Positions 28,607 to 36,412 of a stretch of DNA of 64,000 nucleotides are shown here, piece after piece. Position 1 is the first letter of the stretch, and each line of letters starts with the position of its first letter. Made by a program: the position numbers and the translations under genes. The notes below the pieces were generated by a model. The model worked only from the letters and a program-made list of their open reading frames with translations. It was not told where the DNA came from and did not search any database. The stretch comes from Streptomyces tibetensis (lineage in GTDB: Bacteria; Actinomycetota; Actinomycetes; Streptomycetales; Streptomycetaceae): NCBI RefSeq assembly GCF_007655005.1, contig NZ_SZVW01000005.1:372001-436000 (forward strand). Reading direction: 5' to 3'.

Positions 28607-29614
28607 TCATTTCCCCCTCTTCAGCGACTGCGCGCCCTTGAGCGACGGCGCACTCCCGAGCGACCGGACGCTCCTGGACAACCGCGCACTCGTCAGCAAC
28701 CGCGCGCCCGCGCACACCCCGAGCGCGAGCCAGGTGACGCGCTTCGACAGCCGCACGGCCCGTTCGACGTCCCGCGTGCCGACGGCCCGCCCCTGCGTGT
28801 TCAGCACGGGCCGGTGCTCCACCCGCCCGCCGTAGGAGAGCGTCCCGCCGAGCCGCACCCCCAGCGCCCCCGCGAACGAGGCCTCCACGGGCCCGGCGTT
28901 GGGGCTCGGATGCTTGGCCGCATCGGCCCGCCAGGCCCGCACGGCTCCCCGCGGGTCCGGCCCGGCCAGGGTGGCGAGCACGGCGGTCAGCCGCGCTCCC
29001 GGCCACCCGGCGAGGTCGTCCAGCCGCGCGGAGGCCCACCCGTAGCGGCGGTAGCGGGCCGACTTGTGCCCGACCATGGCGTCCAGGGTGTTGACGGCCC
29101 GGAACCCGAGCAGCCCCGGCACTCCTCCGACGGCCCCCCACACCAGCGCCCCCACCACCGCGTCGGAGGTGTTCTCGGCGACGGACTCGACCACGGCCCG
29201 GGCCATGCCGTCGGCGTCGAGGGCCTGCGGATCCCGGCCGCACAGATGCGGCAGCCGGGCCCGGGCCGCCTCGACGTCCCCGGCCTCCAGCGCACGGCCG
29301 ATGGTCCGTGCCTCCCGGGCGAGTGAAGTCCCCCCGACGACGGCCCAGGTGGCGGCTCCGGTCAGCGCGACGGACGCGACGGGGGACGTCCGCACGGCAC
29401 GCGCGGCGAGGCACCCCACGGCGACGGCTCCTCCGGCGCACACGGCGGTGTGCAGCGCGCCCCACCCGCGGTGGTCCCGCCACAGCACCTGTTCCACGGC
29501 ACCCGCGGCCCGTCCGAACGCGGCGACCGGATGCCCCCGGCGAGGATCACCGAGCAGCAGGTCACCGATCAGACCGGCGGCGGCGCCGTACGCGAAGACG
29601 CGACCGGCACCCAT
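28607..29614 (-). CDS. cobD: Adenosylcobinamide-phosphate synthase
   Basis: This 335-residue integral-membrane CbiB/CobD enzyme attaches aminopropanol phosphate to cobyric acid. It shows [47 protein letters not shown] and [23 protein letters not shown]. It is the first structural gene after the riboswitch. Its ATG (29614) is 4 nt after the stop of a 19-codon leader ORF and has no good Shine-Dalgarno site, so coupled translation is plausible. The C-terminal tail contains degenerate S-L/R-S repeats of no known role. Confidence 0.96.
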   Translation of the reverse strand: MGAGRVFAYGAAAGLIGDLLLGDPRRGHPVAAFGRAAGAVEQVLWRDHRGWGALHTAVCAGGAVAVGCLAARAVRTSPVASVALTGAATWAVVGGTSLAREARTIGRALEAGDVEAARARLPHLCGRDPQALDADGMARAVVESVAENTSDAVVGALVWGAVGGVPGLLGFRAVNTLDAMVGHKSARYRRYGWASARLDDLAGWPGARLTAVLATLAGPDPRGAVRAWRADAAKHPSPNAGPVEASFAGALGVRLGGTLSYGGRVEHRPVLNTQGRAVGTRDVERAVRLSKRVTWLALGVCAGARLLTSARLSRSVRSLGSAPSLKGAQSLKRGK

Positions 29615-29618
29615 GGGC

Positions 29619-29678
29619 TCAGCCGGCCAGGAGGGCGGGCAGGGGTGGGGTGTTGAACCTCGATCGGCAGCCGCGCAT
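29619..29678 (-). CDS. 19-codon leader ORF between B12 riboswitch and cobD
   Basis: The reverse strand reads MRGCRSRFNTPPLPALLAG, then TGA, 4 nt before the cobD ATG. An AGTGAGGA element lies about 11 nt upstream of its start, whereas cobD itself lacks a clear site. This suggests a leader peptide that brings ribosomes to cobD and could be the real target of riboswitch control. CTCAC inside the riboswitch tail could pair with this GTGAG. Translation is not shown. Confidence 0.4.
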   Translation of the reverse strand: MRGCRSRFNTPPLPALLAG

Positions 29679-29727
29679 GGCGATATGTGTCCTCACTCAG
29701 GGTGTCCACGCCCTGGTTCGACGAGAC

Positions 29728-29862
29728 CGGCGGTGAGAGTTCCTGGCTCCCGGGGATTGCTACCCCGGTGACAGTGGCGGGACCGCGCCGGACTCGCACC
29801 GGCTTCCTCTCCTGCCGCCGTACTGGCCCCGGCAGTCCACCATGGCCGGGAACCGCCGTCAA
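29728..29862 (-). promoter_or_regulatory. Cobalamin (AdoCbl) riboswitch
   Basis: On the minus strand, the B12 box reads AGGAAGCCGGTGCGAGTCCG, then GCGCGGTCCCGCCACTGTC (29806 down to about 29770). It is followed by the CCGGGGTAGCAATCCCCGG stem and GGGAGCCAGGA, all diagnostic of the cobalamin riboswitch core. The upstream arm GGACTGCCGGGGCCAG...GGCGGCAGGAG completes the fold. It precedes cobD and the whole 13-gene operon, so B12 should lower operon expression. Exact ends are approximate. Downstream, CAGGG...CCCTG (about 29699-29716) could be part of the expression platform. Confidence 0.93.
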
Positions 29863-29926
29863 CTTGCCGTTGACCTGCGCGGGGAGAGTGTGGACAACCC
29901 CACATCGTCCCTGCCCCCACACGACG

Positions 29927-29964
29927 ACCGGGCGGCACGGGAGCGAAGTCCCGTGCCGCCCGGT
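29927..29964 (-). terminator. Terminator of the phosphate-transporter transcript
   Basis: A perfect 16-bp stem (ACCGGGCGGCACGGGA at 29927-29942 with its complement 29949-29964) surrounds a GCGAAG loop. It lies 28 bp past the stop of the 73-residue membrane protein and upstream of the riboswitch, insulating the cob operon from the pit operon. Confidence 0.85.
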
Positions 29965-29991
29965 GGACACGACGTACGGTCGATCGGGCCC

Positions 29992-30213
29992 TCAGGCCAC
30001 GATCAGATAGATCCCGTACCCCACGGCCGCCGCACACGCCGCGAAGCACGCGTACGCGCCGGTGACCGCGAGTCCCGCGGACCCGCCCTGCGCCACCGCC
30101 CGTTCGCGGCGCGACAGGCCGGTGATGCCGAGGGTGAACAGGCCGACGAGGGCCACGGTGACCACGAGGCTGACGCCGAAGACGGAGCCGAGGGCCGCCC
30201 AGTCGATCTTCAT
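29992..30213 (-). CDS. Small two-helix membrane protein linked to Pit transporter
   Basis: This 73-residue protein has two predicted membrane helices, SVFGVSLVVTVALVGLFTLG (about 9-28) and LAVTGAYACFAACAAAVGYG (about 48-67), around a basic LSRRERAVAQGG loop. It follows the Pit gene by 32 bp on the same strand. I recall this small gene beside Pit transporters in other actinobacteria. A stabilising or regulatory partner role is inference only. Confidence 0.8.
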   Translation of the reverse strand: MKIDWAALGSVFGVSLVVTVALVGLFTLGITGLSRRERAVAQGGSAGLAVTGAYACFAACAAAVGYGIYLIVA

Positions 30214-30245
30214 ATCGGAGACTCTTCCTTGTAACCGGTGGCGGG

Positions 30246-31508
<1,263 letters not shown>

Positions 31509-31540
31509 TTACCCAGGCAATCGTTCGAGGTTGTTGGCTC

Positions 31541-31577
31541 GATGAACGTAGGGAACCTGGGTGAACGGAAGATGAAC
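31541..31577 (-). promoter_or_regulatory. PHO-box-like direct repeats upstream of the Pit gene
   Basis: On the minus strand GTTCATCTTCC is followed directly by GTTCACCCAGG (31577 down to 31556), two 11-nt units as in Streptomyces PhoP operators. A third GTTCATC lies at 31547-31541. The block is 33-69 nt upstream of the start codon. PhoP control is inferred from the motif. Confidence 0.6.
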
Positions 31578-31794
31578 TGGGAGGGGCGCAGGGGTGACCG
31601 CAACGGGGGGTCGGTATTCCGCCCGGGTACGGCGTCCCGGTGCCCCGGCGCCCGGCCGCCGGGGGCGCACCGCTTCAGCCGGTCGAGTGACCCGTCGAGG
31701 GGGTTCCGGTCACCCGGCGGGGTGCCGCCGCCGTTGTGTACGAAGTGCCCCCGCTTCTGCGGCGCTTCGAAGCGCCGCCTGGCAGGATCGCGGC

Positions 31795-32568
31795 ATGGCT
31801 GAGCAGCGAGACGACGAGCGGCGCACGGCGGACCTACAGCGGCGCACGGCGGACGTCCGGGGGAGTGCGGCGGACGCACGGGGTAGTGCGGCGGGTGCGG
31901 GGGAGCCGCGCCGTGGGACCGCGCGCCGCGAGGAGGCCCGCGCCTGGGACGACCTCGTCACGACGGCCCGCCGGACGGTCTCGGACGGACTCGTCGTGGG
32001 CACGTCCGGCAACGTCTCGGTGCGCGTCGGGGACACCGTCCTGGTCACGCCGTCCGGCGTCCCCTACGACCGGCTGACGCCGGACGACGTGACCGGCGTC
32101 GACCTCGACGGCCGGCAGGTCCTCGGCACCCTCGTCCCGACCAGCGAGCTGCCCATGCACCTCGCCGTGTACCGCACGACCGGCGCGCTGGCCGTCGTCC
32201 ACACCCACGCCGTGCACGCCACGGCCGTCTCGACGCTCGTGACCGAGCTCCCGTTGATCCACTACATGGCCGCCGCGCTCGGCGGCCCCGTCCGGGTCGC
32301 CCCCTACGCCCCCTACGGCAGCGACGAGTTGGCCGAGAACATGCTCCGCGCCCTCACCGGCCGCTCCGGCTGCCTGCTCCAGAACCACGGCACCCTCACC
32401 CACGGCAGCACCCTCGCCCAGGCCTACGACCGCACCGCCCAGCTGGAGTGGATGTGCCGCCTGTGGCTCACCGCCTCCTCGGTGCCCGGCCTGACCCCGA
32501 GCCTGCTGTCCCGGGAGCAGCTGACGGAGGTGGAGGAGCGCCTGCGCGGCTACGGCCAGCGCGGCTGA
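31795..32568 (+). CDS. Class II aldolase/adducin-family protein
   Basis: This 257-residue protein is a fuculose-1-phosphate-aldolase-like enzyme. Residues from about 50 hold the fold: TARRTVSDGLVVGTSGNVSVR, VLVTPSGVPYDRLTPDDV, then the zinc ligands HTHAVHATAVS (HxH) and a later His in CLLQNHGTLTHG. It probably handles a phosphorylated sugar or a related aldol substrate. The first 45 residues are an extra, repetitive tail made of 7-residue units such as RRTADLQ and RRTADV, encoded by imperfect 21-bp DNA repeats. The true start could therefore be downstream. Confidence 0.82.
   Translation: MAEQRDDERRTADLQRRTADVRGSAADARGSAAGAGEPRRGTARREEARAWDDLVTTARRTVSDGLVVGTSGNVSVRVGDTVLVTPSGVPYDRLTPDDVTGVDLDGRQVLGTLVPTSELPMHLAVYRTTGALAVVHTHAVHATAVSTLVTELPLIHYMAAALGGPVRVAPYAPYGSDELAENMLRALTGRSGCLLQNHGTLTHGSTLAQAYDRTAQLEWMCRLWLTASSVPGLTPSLLSREQLTEVEERLRGYGQRG
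31818..31854 (+). repeat. 21-bp direct repeats in the aldolase N-terminus
   Basis: GCGGCGCACGGCGGAC occurs at 31818-31833 and again at 31839-31854, period 21 bp. Degenerate copies (GTGCGGCGGACGCACGGGGT, GTGCGGCGGGTGCGGG) follow to about 31900. The frame is kept, giving 7-residue peptide repeats. Confidence 0.7.
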
Positions 32569-32587
32569 GCCGTCCGCACGACCGCCG

Positions 32588-32850
32588 CGGTGCTCACCTC
32601 AGCCTCCCTCCCGCTTGGTCGCCCGCGCCGTGAGCCGGGACGGCGGGGATCACTCCCCGGCTCCTTCCGGACTGGTCCCGCGCTGTGAGCCGGGACGGCG
32701 GGGATCACTCCCCGGCTCCTTCCGGACTGGTCCCGCGCCGTGAGCCGGGACGGCGGGGCTCACTCCCCGGCTCCTTCCGGACTGGTCCCGCGCCGTGAGC
32801 CGGGACGGCGGGGCTCACTCCCCGGCTCCCTCCCACTGGTCGCCCACGCC
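32588..32850 (+). repeat. 55-bp tandem minisatellite of hairpin units
   Basis: This fills the 303-bp gap between the aldolase stop and the hydrolase start. Copies begin at 32630, 32685, 32740 and 32795, exactly 55 bp apart. The first three are nearly identical; the fourth diverges at its end, and a degenerate copy precedes at 32588. Each unit contains GAGCCGGG...CCCGGCTC, an 8-bp stem. Copies 3 and 4 can alternatively pair GTGAGCC with GGCTCAC. It may act as stacked transcript 3' ends or be a neutral expansion. Confidence 0.9.
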
Positions 32851-32871
32851 GTCCGCCGGGACACTGGAGCC

Positions 32872-33999
32872 GTGCGCACTGTCAAAGCGACGGCCGCAGC
32901 CGTCACCGCCGTGATCGGGGCCGGTGCCGCCGCGGTGGCCGCCGGCCGGCTCGCCAGCGACGCCGCGCTCAAGGCGCCCCCCGGCAGGCCCCTGCCCACC
33001 GAACCCCGGCTCACCGTGCACGGCACCGCCGCCGGGCAGATCAGCCTCACCCGGGACCTCGCCGCCCTGCGCCCCGGCCGTTACGGCCTCTCCGGCGACG
33101 GCTCCCACGCCGTCGTCGGCCCCGTCCTGACCGGCGCCCAGCACCCCGCCGACACCGTCGTGCGCCGCCTGGAGAGCGTCACGCACGGCACGCTGAGCTC
33201 CGGGGACAAGGTCTGGCTCACGCCGAACGTGTACGTCGGCGACCCCGGCTCCGCCCTCGGACTCGAACACGCCGACGTCGACGTCCCCGGCGAACTCGGC
33301 GCCCTGCCCGCGTGGTTCGTGCCGGGCAAGCGCACCACCTGGGTGATCGCCGTGCACGGCCTGGGCACCACCCGGGAACTCGCCCTGAACGTCATGGGGT
33401 TCCTGCACCGCAGCCACTTCCCGGTGCTCGCCCTCGCCTACCGCGGCGACCTGGGCGCACCGCGCCCGCCCGACGGCCTGAACCACCTCGGCGAGACCGA
33501 GTGGCGCGACCTCGACGCGGCCATCCGCTACGCCGTGCGCTACGGAGCCCGGCAGGTCGTCCTGCTCGGCTGGTCCACCGGCGCCACCATGGCCCTGCAC
33601 GCCGCCGCGCACTCGGGGCTGCGCGACCGCGTCGCCGGGCTCGTCCTGGACTCCCCGGTGCTCGACTGGGAGACCACCCTGCGCGCCCTCGCCTCGGCCC
33701 GCCGCACCCCGGGCCCACTGCTGCCCCTCGCGGTCCGCGCCGCCCAGGGCCGCACCGGCCTGACCGGCGACCGCGTCGCGGGCACGGTCCCGACCGACGG
33801 GCTGCGCGTCCCGGCGCTCGTGCTCCACGGACCGGACGACACCGTCGCCCCCTGGCAGCCGTCGCGCCGGCTCGCCGACGCCCGCCCCGACCTGGTCGCC
33901 CTCCGCACCGTCGCCGGCGCCCCCCACGGCGCCATGTGGAACGCCGACCCGGAAGGCTACGAGGAGGCGCTCCGGCGCTTCCTGACGCCCCTTGTCTGA
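32872..33999 (+). CDS. Alpha/beta-hydrolase, membrane- or export-associated
   Basis: This 375-residue protein starts at GTG 32872 with GGAG just upstream; reading further upstream would run into the minisatellite. The N-terminus has a hydrophobic segment (VTAVIGAGAAAVAAG) that may anchor or export it. The hydrolase core shows TTWVIAVHGLGTTRELALN (oxyanion region), nucleophile elbow LLGWSTGATMALHAA with Ser near 238, Asp in LVLHGPDDTVAPWQP and His in VAGAPHGAMWN. The family is often called prolyl-oligopeptidase-like or lysophospholipase-like; substrate unknown. Confidence 0.88.
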   Translation: MRTVKATAAAVTAVIGAGAAAVAAGRLASDAALKAPPGRPLPTEPRLTVHGTAAGQISLTRDLAALRPGRYGLSGDGSHAVVGPVLTGAQHPADTVVRRLESVTHGTLSSGDKVWLTPNVYVGDPGSALGLEHADVDVPGELGALPAWFVPGKRTTWVIAVHGLGTTRELALNVMGFLHRSHFPVLALAYRGDLGAPRPPDGLNHLGETEWRDLDAAIRYAVRYGARQVVLLGWSTGATMALHAAAHSGLRDRVAGLVLDSPVLDWETTLRALASARRTPGPLLPLAVRAAQGRTGLTGDRVAGTVPTDGLRVPALVLHGPDDTVAPWQPSRRLADARPDLVALRTVAGAPHGAMWNADPEGYEEALRRFLTPLV

Positions 34000-34255
34000 C
34001 CCCTCTCCGGCCCACCCGCCGCCGCGCCTCTCCCGGCGGTCCCTCACACACCCCCCGTTCACGCCCCCTTCGCCCCGTCGCAACCACGTCTCTTCCCGTT
34101 CCCCACGGACCGGTCGCCACGATTCCGTTTAGCGTCGTACCACTGGCCGGTTCCCGGCCCTCGACCACTCCCGCGAGCCGGTGCGTTGGCCATCCCCGTC
34201 GCCCGCCGTGACATTCCGTTTGGGTTTTCGGACCGTCAACCGGAAGACTGCCCCC

Positions 34256-35656
34256 GTGACGTCCCGTATCCCGCGCGACTCCAGGCTCCGACTCGTCCGC
34301 CCGCGACCCCTGGCCGCCGCACCCCCAGCGATGAACCAGCGGCGCTCGCGCCGCCCCGCGCCGCGCCCCCCGGAGGGCACCCCGGCACCGGCGGAGCTGG
34401 CCAGAATGGCTCGCTCAGGTCTTGCCGACGCGGCCCGTGTCGCCCGCTGGGCGGACGCCGCGCTCGGCCCCGGCCGGGACAGCGCCACCGACGACGGCAA
34501 GGCCACCCTCTCCGACGCGACCGCCGAACGGGCCGCCCGTGATCTGGGCCTGACCCCGGCTCAGGTCAGAGCCGACTGGGACACCGCCCGCCTCGCCGGC
34601 CTCGTCGAGGTGCACGGCGACAGCGCCCGCCCCGGCTGGCGGCTGCGCGCCTGGGACCGCGACGACAGTGCCGTGCTGCGCGGCTGGGTCGCGCTCTTCG
34701 ACGCCTGGTCGCTCGCCCACCCGGAGCCCGCGGAGCACGAGCCCGCCGCCGTCGCCGAGGTCGTCTCGGCCATGCCGCAGGCGCTCTCCTTCCTCCAGCT
34801 GTCCGCCGGGCCCGTCCCCGTGGAGCAGCTCCTCGACCTCCTGGAGCAGCGGGTCACCGAGCTGCGGACCGCCCGCTGCGAGATCCCTTACGGCCCCCAG
34901 CCCGAGCCGTCGGCCGAACCGGAGCCCACCGACGCCCCCCTCGCCCCGCTGCTCGACTGGGCCCTGCGCGCCCTCGCCTCCGTCGGCGCCCTCACCTACG
35001 GCGACGGCCAGGCCACCCTCACCCCCCTCGGCAGCTGGGCCGTCTGGGTCAAGCTGGAGCAGATCTGCGTCGCCGCGCAGAGCCCCGCCGGGAACATCGA
35101 GCAGGCCGCCGACGACATGCTCCGCGGCTGCGCCCAGCTGCGGCCGAACGCGGCCCGCGCCGAGTACCGCGCCTGGCTCGCCGCCCGCCCGGTCGGCAGC
35201 GCCGTCACCGAACTCCTCGGTGCCGCCCGCGGCGAGGACGCCCTGCTGCGCGGCCTCGCCTTCGAGGCGCTGCGCGTGGTCGGCGCCCCCGCCGAGCCGG
35301 ACGTCCGCGGCGTGCTGGACGAGCCCACCCTCAGGCCGTACGCGCTGCTGTGGCTGGCCGAGCACGACGGCGCCGACCCCGAGGACGCCCACGAGGTCCT
35401 CACCCGCGAGGAGGCGACCTGGCTGTGGGTGGACACCGCCGCCGCCGTCGCCGACCACGGTGAGGCGCCGCTGCTGGTGCGCCATCTGGAGTCGGCGGTG
35501 CAGCCGACCATCCCGAGGCTCCTGGACGAGGTACGCGCGGTGGGGCACCCGCGCACCGTGCAGGTGCTGGTCGCCCTCGCCGCCGCACACCCCGACCCGG
35601 CCCTGGCCAAGGCGGTCCGCAGGGCCGCCTTCCAGGTACACACCGGCGGCAGCTAG
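34256..35656 (+). CDS. Conserved Streptomyces hypothetical protein
   Basis: This 466-residue protein has no recognised enzyme motif. The N-terminus is basic (RRSRRPAPRPPEG); the rest is helical, Ala/Leu-rich and acidic, with HEAT-like pieces such as GEDALLRGLAFEALRVVGAP and VRHLESAVQPTIPRLLDEVRAVGH. GTG 34256 is chosen for its GGAAGA site; ATG 34331 (MNQRRSRRP) is an alternative. Its stop codon overlaps the left arm of an inverted-repeat element. It matches a conserved actinobacterial protein by gene order only. Function unknown. Confidence 0.8.
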   Translation: MTSRIPRDSRLRLVRPRPLAAAPPAMNQRRSRRPAPRPPEGTPAPAELARMARSGLADAARVARWADAALGPGRDSATDDGKATLSDATAERAARDLGLTPAQVRADWDTARLAGLVEVHGDSARPGWRLRAWDRDDSAVLRGWVALFDAWSLAHPEPAEHEPAAVAEVVSAMPQALSFLQLSAGPVPVEQLLDLLEQRVTELRTARCEIPYGPQPEPSAEPEPTDAPLAPLLDWALRALASVGALTYGDGQATLTPLGSWAVWVKLEQICVAAQSPAGNIEQAADDMLRGCAQLRPNAARAEYRAWLAARPVGSAVTELLGAARGEDALLRGLAFEALRVVGAPAEPDVRGVLDEPTLRPYALLWLAEHDGADPEDAHEVLTREEATWLWVDTAAAVADHGEAPLLVRHLESAVQPTIPRLLDEVRAVGHPRTVQVLVALAAAHPDPALAKAVRRAAFQVHTGGS

Positions 35657-35759
35657 GGCCCGTCGTTCGGATCAGGCCGCAGGGAATCGACGGTGCCTCT
35701 CGACGCCGCGGATGCGCGTGCCGGCCCCGCGTCTGCGACCTGATCCGAACGACAGGCCC
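35656..35759. repeat. 104-bp element with 27-bp terminal inverted repeats (MITE-like or terminator)
   Basis: The arms at 35656-35682 and 35733-35759 match at 25 of 27 positions (GGGCCCGTCGTTCGGATCAG... against its complement) and enclose 50 bp. The left arm starts inside the TAG of the preceding gene. No clear target duplication is visible. It can form a very long hairpin between the convergent hypothetical and VOC genes, so it may serve as a terminator even if it began as a mobile repeat. Confidence 0.75.
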
Positions 35760-35772
35760 GAGGGCGGGGACG

Positions 35773-36189
35773 TCAGCCCGTCGTGATCTCCGGCGCGTAC
35801 GTCCCGAAGCTCCACACATTGCCCTCGAGGTCGCGGGCCATGTAGTCCCGCGAGCCGTAGTCCTGGTCCGTCGGGGACATCAGCACCTCCACGCCGTGCT
35901 CCACGGCGTGGCGGTGGTGCCCGTCCACGTCGTCCACGACCACGTACACCCCCGTGGTGCCCGCGTTCTTCATGGCCGTGTCGAACAGGCCGCCCCGGCC
36001 CTTGCTGCCGACCATCACCGCGCCGTTGCCCTGGGCCAGCTCGGCGTGCAGCACCGAGCCGTCCTCGCCCTCGTACACCGACAGCTCCGTGAAGCCGAAG
36101 GCCTCCGTGAGCTGCCGGATCGCCGCCTTCGCGTCCGCGTACAGCAGCGTCGGGTAGATGCTCGGACGCCCGCCGGACGTGCCTGCCAT
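35773..36189 (-). CDS. VOC-superfamily (glyoxalase/bleomycin-resistance-like) protein
   Basis: This 138-residue PhnB-like VOC protein reads SIYPTLLYADAKAAIRQLTEAFGF at the N-terminus, SVLHAELAQGNGAVMVGS, VYVVVDDVDGHHRHAVEHGV and RDYMARDLEGNVWSFGTY. The final DPxGNxW-like strand is present as DLEGNVW. Such proteins bind metals or sequester small toxic molecules; no substrate is evident. The ATG at 36189 has GAGGAAGTG in place, so the upstream in-frame extension is rejected. Confidence 0.87.
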   Translation of the reverse strand: MAGTSGGRPSIYPTLLYADAKAAIRQLTEAFGFTELSVYEGEDGSVLHAELAQGNGAVMVGSKGRGGLFDTAMKNAGTTGVYVVVDDVDGHHRHAVEHGVEVLMSPTDQDYGSRDYMARDLEGNVWSFGTYAPEITTG

Positions 36190-36317
36190 GGCGATCACTT
36201 CCTCGTGTCTCGCGGGGCTGTCCCCCTCAGTGTTCCATCGGCCACCGGCAACGGCCCCGCGTCCGGCCGCCGGTGATCGAACACCCGCACACAGAAAAAG
36301 TGGTTGCACGCCCCCGT

Positions 36318-36323
36318 TAGACT
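36318..36323 (+). promoter_or_regulatory. -10 element placing a leaderless start for the ABC-F leader peptide
   Basis: TAGACT fits the Streptomyces vegetative -10 element and ends 7 nt before the leader ATG at 36331, so transcription would start at or next to that ATG. No convincing -35 hexamer lies 17 bp upstream. Confidence 0.4.
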
Positions 36324-36330
36324 GTCCCCC

Positions 36331-36354
36331 ATGGCCATTCTCCTCGCGCATTAG
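36331..36354 (+). CDS. 7-residue leader peptide upstream of ABC-F gene
   Basis: ATG GCC ATT CTC CTC GCG CAT TAG encodes MAILLAH. It begins where transcription should start, so it would be read as a leaderless ORF. It is followed at once by two mutually exclusive hairpins and then the ABC-F gene 59 nt later. Short leaders before ABC-F resistance genes are known to sense drug-stalled ribosomes. Here that role is inferred. Confidence 0.5.
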   Translation: MAILLAH

Positions 36355-36387
36355 ACGGCGGGAACGTCCTCAGCCGTCCATCCCGCC
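36354..36387 (+). promoter_or_regulatory. Alternative hairpins between leader peptide and ABC-F gene
   Basis: GACGGC (36354-36359) can pair with GCCGTC (36373-36378). GGCGGGA (36357-36363) can pair with TCCCGCC (36381-36387). Both need 36357-36359, so they exclude each other, as in attenuators. The first stem starts within the leader stop codon, so a stalled ribosome would block it. Confidence 0.45.
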
Positions 36388-36412
36388 CCCGTATCCGCCC
36401 TGGAGTCTGTCC

